Assembly (NCBI GenBank): GCA_000697475.1
Contig: JNEU01000652.1
Location: 1-35,206, forward strand
DNA length: 35,206 nt
Direction: 5' to 3'
Origin: Lichtheimia corymbifera B2541
Taxonomy: Eukaryota; Mucoromycota; Mucoromycetes; Mucorales; Lichtheimiaceae
Under the pieces are notes generated by a model. It was not told where the DNA came from and searched no databases. It saw only the letters and a list, made by a program, of their open reading frames with translations. Position numbers and translations under genes: made by a program. Positions 11,168-21,100 of the stretch are shown in pieces (position 1 is the first letter of the stretch; every line of letters starts with the position of its first letter).

Positions 11168-12594
11168 ATGAAACTTTCCATTGCCGCTGGTTTTCTATTG
11201 TTTGCCACCAGTTCGATGGCTGCTGCTGTGCCATTCCATTTTTCGGATGATGATGGTTACGCGGCCCCTCTCTATGTATCAAGCGAAAGCGAATCAGTGA
11301 CAGACCAATACATTGTGGTCCTCAAGAACCATATCCAACCTCAACGAGTCCAGGAGCACACTGGCTGGGTACAATCAATGACGGCATCAAGAGGCCAAAG
11401 CTTGCTAGAATCTTGGCTGCATCCTGATTCCATTGGTATTCGTCATGTTTATGACATGCCCAACCTTAAGGGTTACGCCGGCACTTTTGGCCAAGATGTG
11501 CTTGAAATGATTCGACGATCCGAAGACGTAAGTAGTAGTAGAGATAACAAATGCTTGGCACTCATGGCTCATTGTTATGTATTCTAGGTTGCCTTTGTGG
11601 AAAAGAACTCCATGGTTTACACCAGCGAGTTGCAACGTAATGCACCTTGGGGTCTCGCACGTATCTCACACCGTGATCGACTCTCCCTCTCGGACTTTAA
11701 CAAGTATAGCTATGATGCCAAAGCTGCCGGAAAAGATGTCAAGGTGTACGTCATTGATACCGGTATCAATGTGGATCATGTTGACTTTGAAGGCCGTGCT
11801 AAATGGGGACAAACCGTACCAAGTGGTGATGAAGATGAAGATGGCAATGGTCATGGTTCCCACTGTGCAGGCACCATTGCTGGCAAAAAGTATGGCGTAG
11901 CAAAGAAAGCATCTCCTGTGGCCGTCAAGGTGCTGCGCTCCAATGGGTCTGGTACCATGGCTGATGTTGTACGTGGCGTCGATTGGGCCACTGAACAACA
12001 TACCAAGGATTCCATTCAAGCTAAAAAGACTGGCAAGACTTACAAGGGATCTGTTGCCAACATGAGTTTGGGTGGTGGCAAATCGCCATCATTGGATTTG
12101 GCCGTCAATGGGGTAAGTAGATTTTCCTTGGCTTCGTTTCTTTGCACATGAAACAAAAAAAAATGCTCATGTTTGTTGTGTTATAGGCTGTTGACGCAGG
12201 GATGGTGTTTGCTGTTGCAGCAGGAAATGACAACCGTGATGCTTGTGATTATTCACCAGCCGCTGCTGAAAATGCTATCACTGTTGGTGCATCCACTCTC
12301 TATGACACTCGTGCCTACTTTTCAAATTACGGCAAATGCGTTGATGTCTTTGCTCCTGGTCTTAACATCCAATCCGTATGGAAGGGCAGCAAGTATGCCA
12401 CCAATACTATTTCTGGTACTTCAATGGCATCACCCCATGTCGCTGGTTTGGCTGCCTACTTTTTGAGTATGACTGACGAAGGTGCCAGCCCCAAGGAAAT
12501 TAAGGATAAGATTCTTAAGATGGCCTCAAAGGATAAGCTTAGCTCTATTCCCAGCGACACACCCAATCTCCTCATCTACAATGGTGCTGAGTAA
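11168..12594 (+). CDS. Secreted subtilisin-like serine protease (S8, proteinase K type)
   Basis: Three exons (11168-11527, 11588-12112, 12187-12594) encode 430 residues. The N-terminus is a clear signal peptide (MKLSIAAGFLLFATSSMAAA), followed by an I9-type inhibitor propeptide (TDQYIVVLKNH...) ending near residue 125. The mature domain holds the full catalytic triad: D177 in VIDTGIN, H209 in NGHGSHCAG, S374 in SGTSMASPHVAG, with N309 in AAGND as oxyanion-hole residue. The protein stops soon after the domain, with no transmembrane or GPI signal, so it should be secreted as a zymogen and self-processed. Such enzymes degrade extracellular protein for nutrition. Introns are 60 and 74 nt with gtaagt donors. 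The CT-rich leader just upstream is typical of well-expressed fungal genes. Length is normal for the proteinase K subfamily. Its neighbours do not suggest a pathway. Confidence 0.95.
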
Positions 12595-13392
12595 ATAACC
12601 ACAAAGACTCTCTTCCACACTACTTGACGATCCACACTTGTGTATTACCCCTATCCCCATCTCTCTCTCTTTTGTTGTATCTGCCCTCTCACCATCACCC
12701 AATTTTATTCTTTTTTTCTTTTTGATTTTGCTCCCATGTGTGTAGATTGTTTTGTCTAGCTGCGTTTTCCTTTTTTCTTTTGTATATCTTATATGCCACA
12801 AACCGTAAACATAAACATACGTCAACAACATATTCCTTTTTTGTATCGTCTTTTTGTAATAACAACTACAAGCCTCTAAGCTCCCGTACCGATGATGCAG
12901 ATGTCATCATAACAAGGTTATATCAGCTGATGATGTGTAGGATTGACACTGCATATGATATCAACCGAGCTATCCTGTGGCGGGGACTGGTTTTCGGTTG
13001 GCAACGTTAATGCAGCAGCATTTGTTCTCAGTCAGTCAGCTTGCCCTTCCTTCCCCTTTCCTCCACCATTCGCTTTCTCAATCACTGGCATTCCTGCACT
13101 CCTCTACATTGCCAATCAACTATGTGTTCCTGAATGCAATTGCAACGTTCAACTGTATTGAGTCAACAAAATGGGCGTAATCAGATTCGCTTCTACTACT
13201 ACTACTGCTCTTGGATCCAAGGTCTTGACGACGAGGGCTCAACCATACGCACCAACAAACGTTACGCACTTGTCACGCCCTTACAACCGTTGTGATATGC
13301 ATCGAGGATATAGGTAAGCATTTAGAGCAATGGGATATGGGATATGGATTCTAATCCTAGTGGTATCTAGCATCAGGATACGTATCCGTTAG
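12595..13392. other. Protease 3' region and spacer
   Basis: It begins with a CT/T-rich 3' UTR-like stretch (12600-12860). Around 13170-13313 there is a 48-codon ATG frame ending at a gtaagc donor and, near 13352, a tctaat branch-like motif. These look like exon/intron signals, but no phase joins this exon to the coding segment at 13393. Confidence 0.4.
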
Positions 13393-13798
13393 CAAGCAAA
13401 CGGCACTGTGGATTTGAGACGAGTCATCATCAACAAGCAAATCATTATTGAAGGTTCTGATGAAACAAGGTAGGTTTGTAGGTCCATGTACAAGATCCGT
13501 TTACTAATCCAGGAAGTTAGAAACGCCATCCTCCAACTACAGGTGCAGTGAGCTATATCCTTATTTACAACAGCGGATCCTGGAGGGCACGACATATTTG
13601 GAATGGGCGATACCGCAAAAGGAAGCAACAATGCCGACGTTGCTATGGGATCGAGAAGGATGTCATAAGCTCTTTGGCGTCTGCTCCAAGATTCAGCACA
13701 TGAGACAAGTTCCAATACGAATACAGGCCAAATCCTTTTCATATTTCATACGATCCTTCGATTATATAGTATCACTCAACCCCCACCTTTACGATTAG
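13393..13798 (+). CDS. Unrecognised spliced coding segment (3' part of a gene)
   Basis: Two segments, 13393-13469 and 13513-13798, are joined by a 43-nt intron with donor gtaggt, a perfect ctaat branch motif and acceptor ccag. The joint keeps the frame (GSDET-R-KLETP) and gives about 120 residues ending in a stop at 13796-13798. I recognise no domain. The composition is ordinary for a soluble protein and includes segments such as LYPYLQQRILEGTTYLEW and LLWDREGCHKLFGVCSK. In this frame a stop (13390-13392) precedes the first codon, so the segment must begin at a splice acceptor (gttag) or be a relic whose 5' exons are lost. The candidate upstream exon at 13170-13313 does not join in phase. It may be a decayed gene. 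Confidence 0.35.
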
Positions 13799-13927
13799 CA
13801 TCATGTGATATATAAAATGATTCTTGAATGTTCCGTGGATACAACTGAAAGCTCTGGATAGGTTGATGATGTGGGTGCACATGGTGCAATGACTATCTCC
13901 AGCATAATGACTTAACGGAGACAATGA

Positions 13928-14101
13928 ATGATGCATCATGTGGGTTTCATTATGGAAATAGACAAATGGGCATTATGATACAAAGGAGGCGAGTACAAAA
14001 TGTTTGGTATCAAAGTTATTGATCTTCTGGGTGAAGCTGTGGCAAGACACAAGACATGGCACATTTAAAATGACGGTGTTCTTCTCTGTGCTCGTTGCTA
14101 A
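13928..14101 (+). pseudogene. Decayed coding fragment with in-frame stops
   Basis: One reading frame is strikingly protein-like across two stop codons (TGA 13976-13978, TAA 14066-14068): VGFIMEIDKWAL, stop, YKGGEYKMFGIKVIDLLGEA followed by VARHKTWHI, stop, NDGVLLCARC. Continuity of sense on both sides of the stops suggests a former exon inactivated by point mutations. I cannot name the family. Further coding-like pieces in shifted frames follow to about 14250. It could belong to a multicopy genomic family, which a similarity search would show. Confidence 0.4.
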
Positions 14102-14415
14102 TCGTAAGGTGACGCCTGAGACCCGATGGGGTCTTGAATGTCAAATGGCATTGATGACAGGTCCGATTTGATGCCTTGGATGGTAGGGACATGTTCTATA
14201 GAAGCAATAATACGTACGTAGTGTGAGATCAAATGCATTCATTGAGATTAAAAAGAAGCATACCAGCTGTTTGCGGATCACTTTTGGTATGATGGTGAAA
14301 AAAGAGATTGAACGAATGTTGGATGCGTTTCTATGGTGATTTATATTCTCATTTTCTCGGAGAAAGAATTGAATAGAAATGATTGTGATGTCGTGCAAAA
14401 AGTAAACAACAACAT

Positions 14416-14494
14416 GTGAGCAAGCGTAAGCTCACGGGGCCATTTAAAGTCGAGGTACAAGAGCCTGTGCACGCGAGCACAGTCTATTGCTCTT
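14416..14494 (+). other. Two tandem hairpins
   Basis: First hairpin: stem gtgagc/gctcac (14416-14421 with 14430-14435), 8-base loop. Second hairpin: 5' arm aagagcctgtgc (14459-14470) pairs with gcacag (14477-14482) and gctctt (14489-14494), giving two stacked 6-bp stems separated by a 6-base bulge on the 3' side. No tRNA or known RNA pattern fits. It could be a structured RNA, a mobile-element end or chance. Confidence 0.35.
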
Positions 14495-14660
14495 AAACTT
14501 TGTTGCTATAGGAGTCTTCAACATGCCATTTGCTGATGTATTGATGGGACCCAGCACAAGACGAGATCAGCAGCAGCATAGCAACCGGTTGTGGTTGTCA
14601 TACCACTTTTGACAACTGAAGCGTATTCCGATATCATCCAATTTAATTTCATGTGAGCTG

Positions 14661-14956
14661 ATGATCCTTCTATACCGAGTCGCGCGCGCCCAATTCAGCA
14701 TTCATGCAAAAATTTTGGGGTGGTTGCCTGGCAGTTTTTGTTTCCATGGCAAGCGCCCTCTGGTGTTTGACCGTCCATTACGCAATGGAATGACTCCGAT
14801 TGGTTATCTACACAGAAACAAACCACCTCTATCATCGAGTGCACGGTAAGTGAGACAAACCAAAACAAGTTGACGATCGCCACATTGCCCTTCCGCAGTC
14901 ATCAATTTACTGTCAAACATTGCACACTAATGTCTGTGTGGTTGCAGGCGCCTTGA
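14661..14956 (+). CDS. Possible small spliced gene, unrecognised
   Basis: An ATG at 14661 opens a frame to 14845, where a consensus donor gtaagt starts a 53-nt candidate intron (14846-14898, acceptor ccgcag). Reading continues in phase to a stop at 14954-14956, about 80 residues. The exon reads as moderately basic sequence (RPLVFDRPLRNGMTPIGYLH) with no known domain. The intron signals are good but the protein is short and anonymous, so this may be a relic exon in the same decayed region. Confidence 0.22.
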
Positions 14957-15032
14957 AACTCGCACTTTGGGTATCCTTAAAAGCTCGATATTGGTGGAGT
15001 GATTAAGACACCAAGCGACGCATTATAAACAC

Positions 15033-15380
15033 TCAAACGTTAAACTCACAATTTTCCTTTTTCCCATCATTGTCAGATGCCAATTGATGATACGCCTCAT
15101 TAAGCTCCTCAAACGTGAGAACCAAAATTGACACAAAGAACCTTTCCTGTTTGCAGAGCATTCCGTGTTTACTATTTATCTTTTCTCCATGGGCAATGAA
15201 TAGCCCCTCGTGTGTAACTGCTTCTTTGTGAACGTCTTGTGTCATCTCAGATCCTTGCTTGTTCCACGCAGGTGGTCGTTTATCCGATGATAAAGCACTC
15301 AATGCGAGAAGCATGGTCAAGATAAGAATCCAACAATCACTGCCATTCCAGTGATCATGGTTCAATACAAGGCATTGCAT
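15033..15380 (-). CDS. Hypothetical ORF with a hydrophobic N-terminal segment
   Basis: A 115-codon minus-strand frame with an ATG at 15380. Residues about 16-31 (CWILILTMLLALSALS) could act as a signal peptide or anchor, and the rest is charged and hydrophilic. Its start overlaps the divergent plus-strand ORF at 15357 by 24 bases. There is no domain match that I recognise and no CT-rich leader, so it may be a chance frame. Confidence 0.2.
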   Translation of the reverse strand: MQCLVLNHDHWNGSDCWILILTMLLALSALSSDKRPPAWNKQGSEMTQDVHKEAVTHEGLFIAHGEKINSKHGMLCKQERFFVSILVLTFEELNEAYHQLASDNDGKKENCEFNV

Positions 15381-15848
15381 TTAGGGTATAAAAAAAGTAG
15401 CCAAAGCTTTTATCGTTGCAGCAATATACTACGGACCCCATTTCCGAGAATTTATGCTGGGTTATTACTGTATAGAGGACACCACTCATTCATTGCTGTC
15501 GCTGGATGCTTGCTGCTTTACACAACCATTGCATTCCTTCTTCATGTATATATTTTAACCTTGCATAGGGTTTTCCGAGTCATCTGTAAGAGAAACGTGC
15601 CATCTGCATACTTTGCAGCTTCACAGCTGGTATACACTATTCCAAAATTGTATGTCTTGTGCTATGTTTATCGGCCAGAAATGGAGTCCCCAACATCAAT
15701 AATGCCCGTGTGGGCTTGTGCAATGTGCACAGCACACGTTTGTATCAGCCTATGTGTGTCGAGCATGATGGATGCAAGGTTGCATGAATCACACATGTAC
15801 CGATTTGATCGATATCGATCAAGTCTATCATCATCATATGACTGGTGA
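15357..15848 (+). CDS. Hypothetical ORF with three hydrophobic segments
   Basis: A 163-codon frame, unbroken from the ATG at 15357 to TGA at 15846-15848. Three hydrophobic stretches could span a membrane: around FIAVAGCLLLYTTIAFLLHV, around YFAASQLVYTIPKLYVLCYV, and around VWACAMCTAHVCISLCV. However the protein is unusually rich in Cys, His and Tyr, which is also what chance frames give here. It does not join in phase to the exon-like segment at 15935. No family recognised. Confidence 0.22.
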   Translation: MVQYKALHLGYKKSSQSFYRCSNILRTPFPRIYAGLLLYRGHHSFIAVAGCLLLYTTIAFLLHVYILTLHRVFRVICKRNVPSAYFAASQLVYTIPKLYVLCYVYRPEMESPTSIMPVWACAMCTAHVCISLCVSSMMDARLHESHMYRFDRYRSSLSSSYDW

Positions 15849-15934
15849 TCCCAACGAAAGCCAAAAAGAAAAGTAACGTGAAAATTCGGATACCAGAAAA
15901 TGCCGTTTTAGCATACAATGAGCAATGATTGCAG

Positions 15935-16189
15935 AACAAGGCTGATGATACAGAAGATCCAAGCTTGGCGGCGGCTGAAATTTACTACCACGGTGGTTCC
16001 CAGCTTATATTCCTGCATACATCATATCATGGTGATGATGAGAAAAGCTTTAGTACTTGTGATGAGGCGCGATATATTGACATTGCAATGATCAGATCTT
16101 TGTGGTATCGCTGCAAAAAATTGTTGGCCGAGCCATATGAGCTGATTCCTCCTTTGATCCCGGTGCTGTCGTCAGAGCGATATCCTTAA
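15935..16189 (+). CDS. Exon-like segment, unrecognised
   Basis: Eighty-four sense codons begin right after attgcag (a good 3' splice site; an in-frame TGA sits just before it at 15926-15928) and end at TAA. The composition is that of a normal soluble protein (DDTEDPSLAAAEIYYHGG, RSLWYRCKKLLAEPYELI). No ATG starts it, so it would be a terminal exon whose upstream exon I could not identify in phase, or a relic. Confidence 0.28.
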   Translation, partial: NKADDTEDPSLAAAEIYYHGGSQLIFLHTSYHGDDEKSFSTCDEARYIDIAMIRSLWYRCKKLLAEPYELIPPLIPVLSSERYP

Positions 16190-18107
16190 AATAACAGGGA
16201 TGAAGGATACAACAGAGAAGAACCCTTTTAATTCGTAGGACTTGATTGACATGATATCATCGTGAAGCATATAGTAAAAGGGTCACTCGTCATACCTTAG
16301 ACTACGCATGACACGCTCACAAATGCCGCTGCTATTGATGTGCATAGCCTGGTCTGTGGTTACACTGATGAAATGCTTCATTGTTGTCGTACAATAAGAG
16401 GATCATCATTGATTTTACCGCCTTCCACACATGCAGCAAAACTCAATAGGTTCATGATACGTTATATGCCCTAAATTTTTCTTTACTACATGCCCACCTG
16501 AGAAGTGTCACTGAGTGTGTATCGCTTGACGTTTACATTGGTGCCTTGATATGTAGATCGATATTCGTCATGGTAGCACAAATGCCTCCTTTTTCTTCTT
16601 CCTCCGAAATTGGCTTCATTTCAAAAATAAGCTTTGACCATTTGACAAATGTAGGTGATGAACGTTTTGGTATAGTGGGACGCGTAAGCATTACATTGCT
16701 AACGTATCCCTATAGTAGCTGTCTTACGTGAAGGCTCGTAATGGGCCACTCAAAATTGTAAAGAGCATCCTGCCCCCTCTCTTTCCTTATCCCGCAATCG
16801 GGTAAAGAGAGTAGTGCATTGTTGGTGATACAGAACTACGACGTAGTAGTTATCCAAAGCACTGACCACACATATACATACACAGTGATGGACTTTTAGT
16901 GATCTTACCATGTTAACAATCCAGCTGCAGGTATGACGTGACACCCTAAAGCTGACCCAAGATAATAGGCAGCAATACACACATGAATGAGCGTCTTTTA
17001 TGAGTGTCAACTCCACTTGTCAAGTAAAACCTAATGCTGTTGCATGTATGCAAGGTACTATTGTGAGCAGGTTGGCTTGCAACGGATGTCTTTTTACAAG
17101 TCTGTGCGTCAACATCGGATTTCCTTCAAGGATAGCCATCGCCGAGAAACCTTCTGATACAAAATTGCAACCTCCTTTATCCATGTGGTACTGTGGAATG
17201 GCTATGTAGGAGATCCTCATGCAACATCGGGGAAACTTTTGATCCATTTTTCTCCTCATTATTGTGTATATAAGGATGGAAGGTTTATGTTAACAACAGG
17301 CCATGTGCTGATCTCGATAGGTCGCCAAGGCCCATGTTGGTGATAAGCATAATAGAATTATTAGGGGCGTGTAAGCGTGAATAAACCATCCTAATTTGTG
17401 TATGGGGCATGATCGATGTGTTTCATTTATACTGCATTTTATGTCTGGTGCATGCTAAAGATGGCGAATCAATAGTCAGAGCTGCAAGTGAAAAGTCATT
17501 CAGGGGGAATCAAATGCGGACTACAAGTGTTGCACAACACACACGCACTCTCTGTGTTTCTGCCTTTTCATTCATGTTCCCCCGAGATCCCCTTTTGGGG
17601 GTTTACACTGACATTTTGTGATCATTGATGCGCAACATTTTGGTCTTAGGCTCTAAATATGGATAACCACTATATGATGATATATCAGTAAAGGATGATG
17701 ATATATAATGAAAGAGCGAGTGACTGAGTGAATGAGAATAACAATGATGTCGTTGTGCATAACGAGTGCATATGTGATCTCGATCATTCGGCTGCTTGTG
17801 TGTGTGTGTGTTATGCAGGTCTTTTTATTTTAGCGAGCGCGCCGATATACATTGTGCTCCTTTAGCAATGCACAATCATTGCTCTCTCTCCTCCCCCTAA
17901 TATTTCCAAGCATGTTGCCCCCCAACGATTATCTTTCACGTTTTCCAACTTCTTTTCTCTCTTTCTCTTTTCTTTTTGTGTATCATATCTTCCTCTCCCT
18001 TTACTACACACTTTCAACTTGTATCAAAGACGACGACGACGACGACGCGTATTGCCATTCAAGTATAGACATCGACATTACAACAATACACCACGCGACA
18101 TTTGCCA
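16190..18107. other. Gene-poor region upstream of the histidine kinase
   Basis: Short frames lie on both strands (for example 16546-16731 +, 16750-17016 -, 17000-17209 + and 17020-17259 -), the last two nearly coincident on opposite strands, so at most one is real. On the minus strand near 16300-16390 a short coding-like stretch (VTTDQAMHINSSGICERV) ends at a gtatga donor-like site. From 17860 to 18030 the sequence is strongly CT-rich, followed by a GAC repeat (about 18030-18048) and the kinase ATG at 18108, so this is its likely promoter and leader. Confidence 0.4.
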
Positions 18108-21100
18108 ATGTTCAGCAGCTCAGGATCCAGCAATGGCACTTCAGTGGAACTAGCCGGTGCACTCTCTGGAGGATCGCTTCACATTACAGGCTACCATTTT
18201 AGAACAGTTACCACCATGAGCCTGGCGCTTGGGGACAATGTCAACTATGTGTTCGGTTACAGGTATATATATATATATATTATGCAGCCAGCTTACACCG
18301 CCACAAGCGGCGATAACTCACACACGTTATCTGCATAGATTGTCCGATAAAACAGCAGTGGTAGCCAAAGTATCAGTAGCGAGTTTGCAGCTGGAACGAG
18401 AATTCTACATTATCAAACGACTGTATCAGACAAACGATGGCTCACACTTTCTTGGTAAGGGGGTGATAGATGAATGACACCACCACGAGTACACGTGACA
18501 TATTAACATGTTGCCCTGATAAAAAAAAGTGCGTCCTCTCGAATACATCAATCTTCCCAGTGGCATGGCAGTCGCAATTTATGCAGATGAAGGATGCAAC
18601 TATCAACAAAAGCTAGACGACGCGTATACTACTACTATCAGCGGCAGCGGCAACAACACTGCTTATGCATCATCCACATCCAATTCAAGCGCAACATTGA
18701 CCTCAGGTGCATATTCCATGGATGGTTCCAGAAGCGTCACCAGTAGCAATAGCAGCAGCAACAAGCATGGTTTCTGGCGTAATAATCATCTCCAAAGCAA
18801 CAGCAGTATCCAAGTCTTTTCTCAGGAAACAACCACACCTTATGACTTGAGCACATTTTTACGATTTGCTATCCAATGCACCGATTGCCTTGAGTTTATC
18901 CATCGTCACAACACGTTTCATGGTGAAGTACGATTATCAGCTTTTCAGTACCAAAATGATCGCGTCAAACTATGGAATTTTGGATCGAATGCGCGTACCT
19001 GTGAAAAGTATTTGACAAGCGAAGGTTGGCGAAAGACGGCAAGCCATCGAGAAGCCATTGAGCAATTATTGGTGTACATGAGTCCGGAGCAAACAGGTCG
19101 TACAACGTACACTGCTGATCATCGTTCCGATATTTACTCTCTCGGCATTGTGTTTTTCATTTTGCTTACTGGACAAACGCCTTTTGATGGTGGACCCTTG
19201 GAGATTCTTAATGGCATTCTCAGTCGCAAAGTTCCTTTGGTGCACGAGATACAACTTGATGTGCCTGAGATTGTGTCATCCATCGTTGAGAAAATGACAA
19301 ACAAGGTACGATCGTGTCGGAGGGAATAATGAGGAGACAAAGCACGCTCTCTCTCTCTCTTTCAGCCGAGACCCTTTTTCTATCCATATGCACATTACAA
19401 CCTTATTCATGGGCGTTTTACACATATAGACGCCAGATGATCGATACTCAAGCATGCATGGAATTCGATCCGATCTTAAGGAATGTCTAAGGCGACTTAC
19501 ATTGGGTTCTTATTCTGAGGTAACAATCACCCATCTATTGTTGATCATCACGTTTGCATTCTCTCACACACAACAAATATGTCTTTTTAGCCAATTGCCC
19601 CTTTTGCCCTAGCACAACATGACATTGCCTCCGTATTTACCCTGCCGAAAACGCTATATGGAAGAGAGGTTGTCATTTCCGAAATGACATACATCATCGA
19701 ACGACACATGACCTACTATTCTACCAATAACACTGCACGTTCCACGACAGCAGGAGTAGCAGCAGCACGGTCCAGTAAACGCAGTAGTCGTCCCATGTCA
19801 CATACCAATAGCCCTGCTGCACCGCCACTGCAACTAAGTTCATCAGCTGCCACTCATCATTCAGCAGGAGGTGATACAACCACAACAGCCAGTACTTCAG
19901 CAAGCGTATCCTGTGCCACATCGTCATCAGCTGCTGCTGCATCTGAGTATGGGGATCCTGTGGTGCATGATTCTTCTGGCGCACCAAGTCATTACAGCAG
20001 CCCACTAGGTGAAATTGAAAGCGATGCAAGTAGTCGTATCATGGCTGGACCAGGACGACAAAGAACAACATTGGTGGGTGTCTATGGTCCTGGTGGTATC
20101 GGTAAGTACTTTTCTAGAAAAAGAATATCCACATCCTCATTGTTGTCTTATAGGTAAATCCACATTGTTTCGATCCATACAACCCACAGCACGAAAAAAT
20201 GGGTAAGCTGACACACATCTTGCTATGACAATGATAATATTAACAATGAGCAATTCTCTCAAGGTATATTGCCACTGCCAAGTTTGATTCAAGAAACAAG
20301 GTGCCCTATGTGGGTGTGCTTCGACCGCTATCACAAATCTTGCAACAAATCCTATCAGAGCCTGAAGATGAAGTCCGCATGTTCAATGACCATTTGAAAA
20401 TGGCGCTGGGTGCACATTTTTCCAACATCAATACGCTTGTTGACCTTGTACCTGAGTTGAAGACACTTGTTTATGGAACATCCGATCCCACCACCAAACA
20501 ACAACATGCAGCAACCAATACAGCAACAGCAGCAGCTGCTGCAGCTGACTATGCCAGTGCAGTTGACAATATAGAAGCACGCAACAGATTCCAGAACGTC
20601 TATGTGGAAGTCATGCGAGCCATATGCCAATGGCGAATGACAACTTTGGTATGTGAGGTTTGAACGCAGCAGCAGAAAAGATGCATGTGTGTTAATATCA
20701 TTTTGGAGTTTAGTTTCTGGATGACTTGCATCAAGCTGGTAAGAGAGAGTGTGGGAAATAATATTGGGCAAAAACACAACTGCTGACACCCTGCATGATG
20801 ATGATGATAGATGAACCATCGTTGGATTTGTTACAGGCGCTTATCAATTGCAAGGTCAACGTGCTCGTATTCATCTCCTATCGCGACCAAGAGCTGACAG
20901 AAGCACAAGAAGCCCTACTGCACAATGACGTTGCCAACATACAACTACTCAAGATTGAGCCACTCGACAAATCCTCCTTGCTTGATTTATTATGCGATGT
21001 GCTTCATCGACCCCGTGAAAATAAGGAGGCACGTGACGAATTACAACCCCTGGCGGAGGTGATTGATCGACGGACCAAAGGCAATGCATTCTACGCAACA

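Noticed and set aside
17000..17259. Near-coincident ORFs on both strands with Cys-rich sequence
   Set aside because: Antiparallel frames of equal length in the same place usually reflect base composition; no domain, leader or splice signal supports either.
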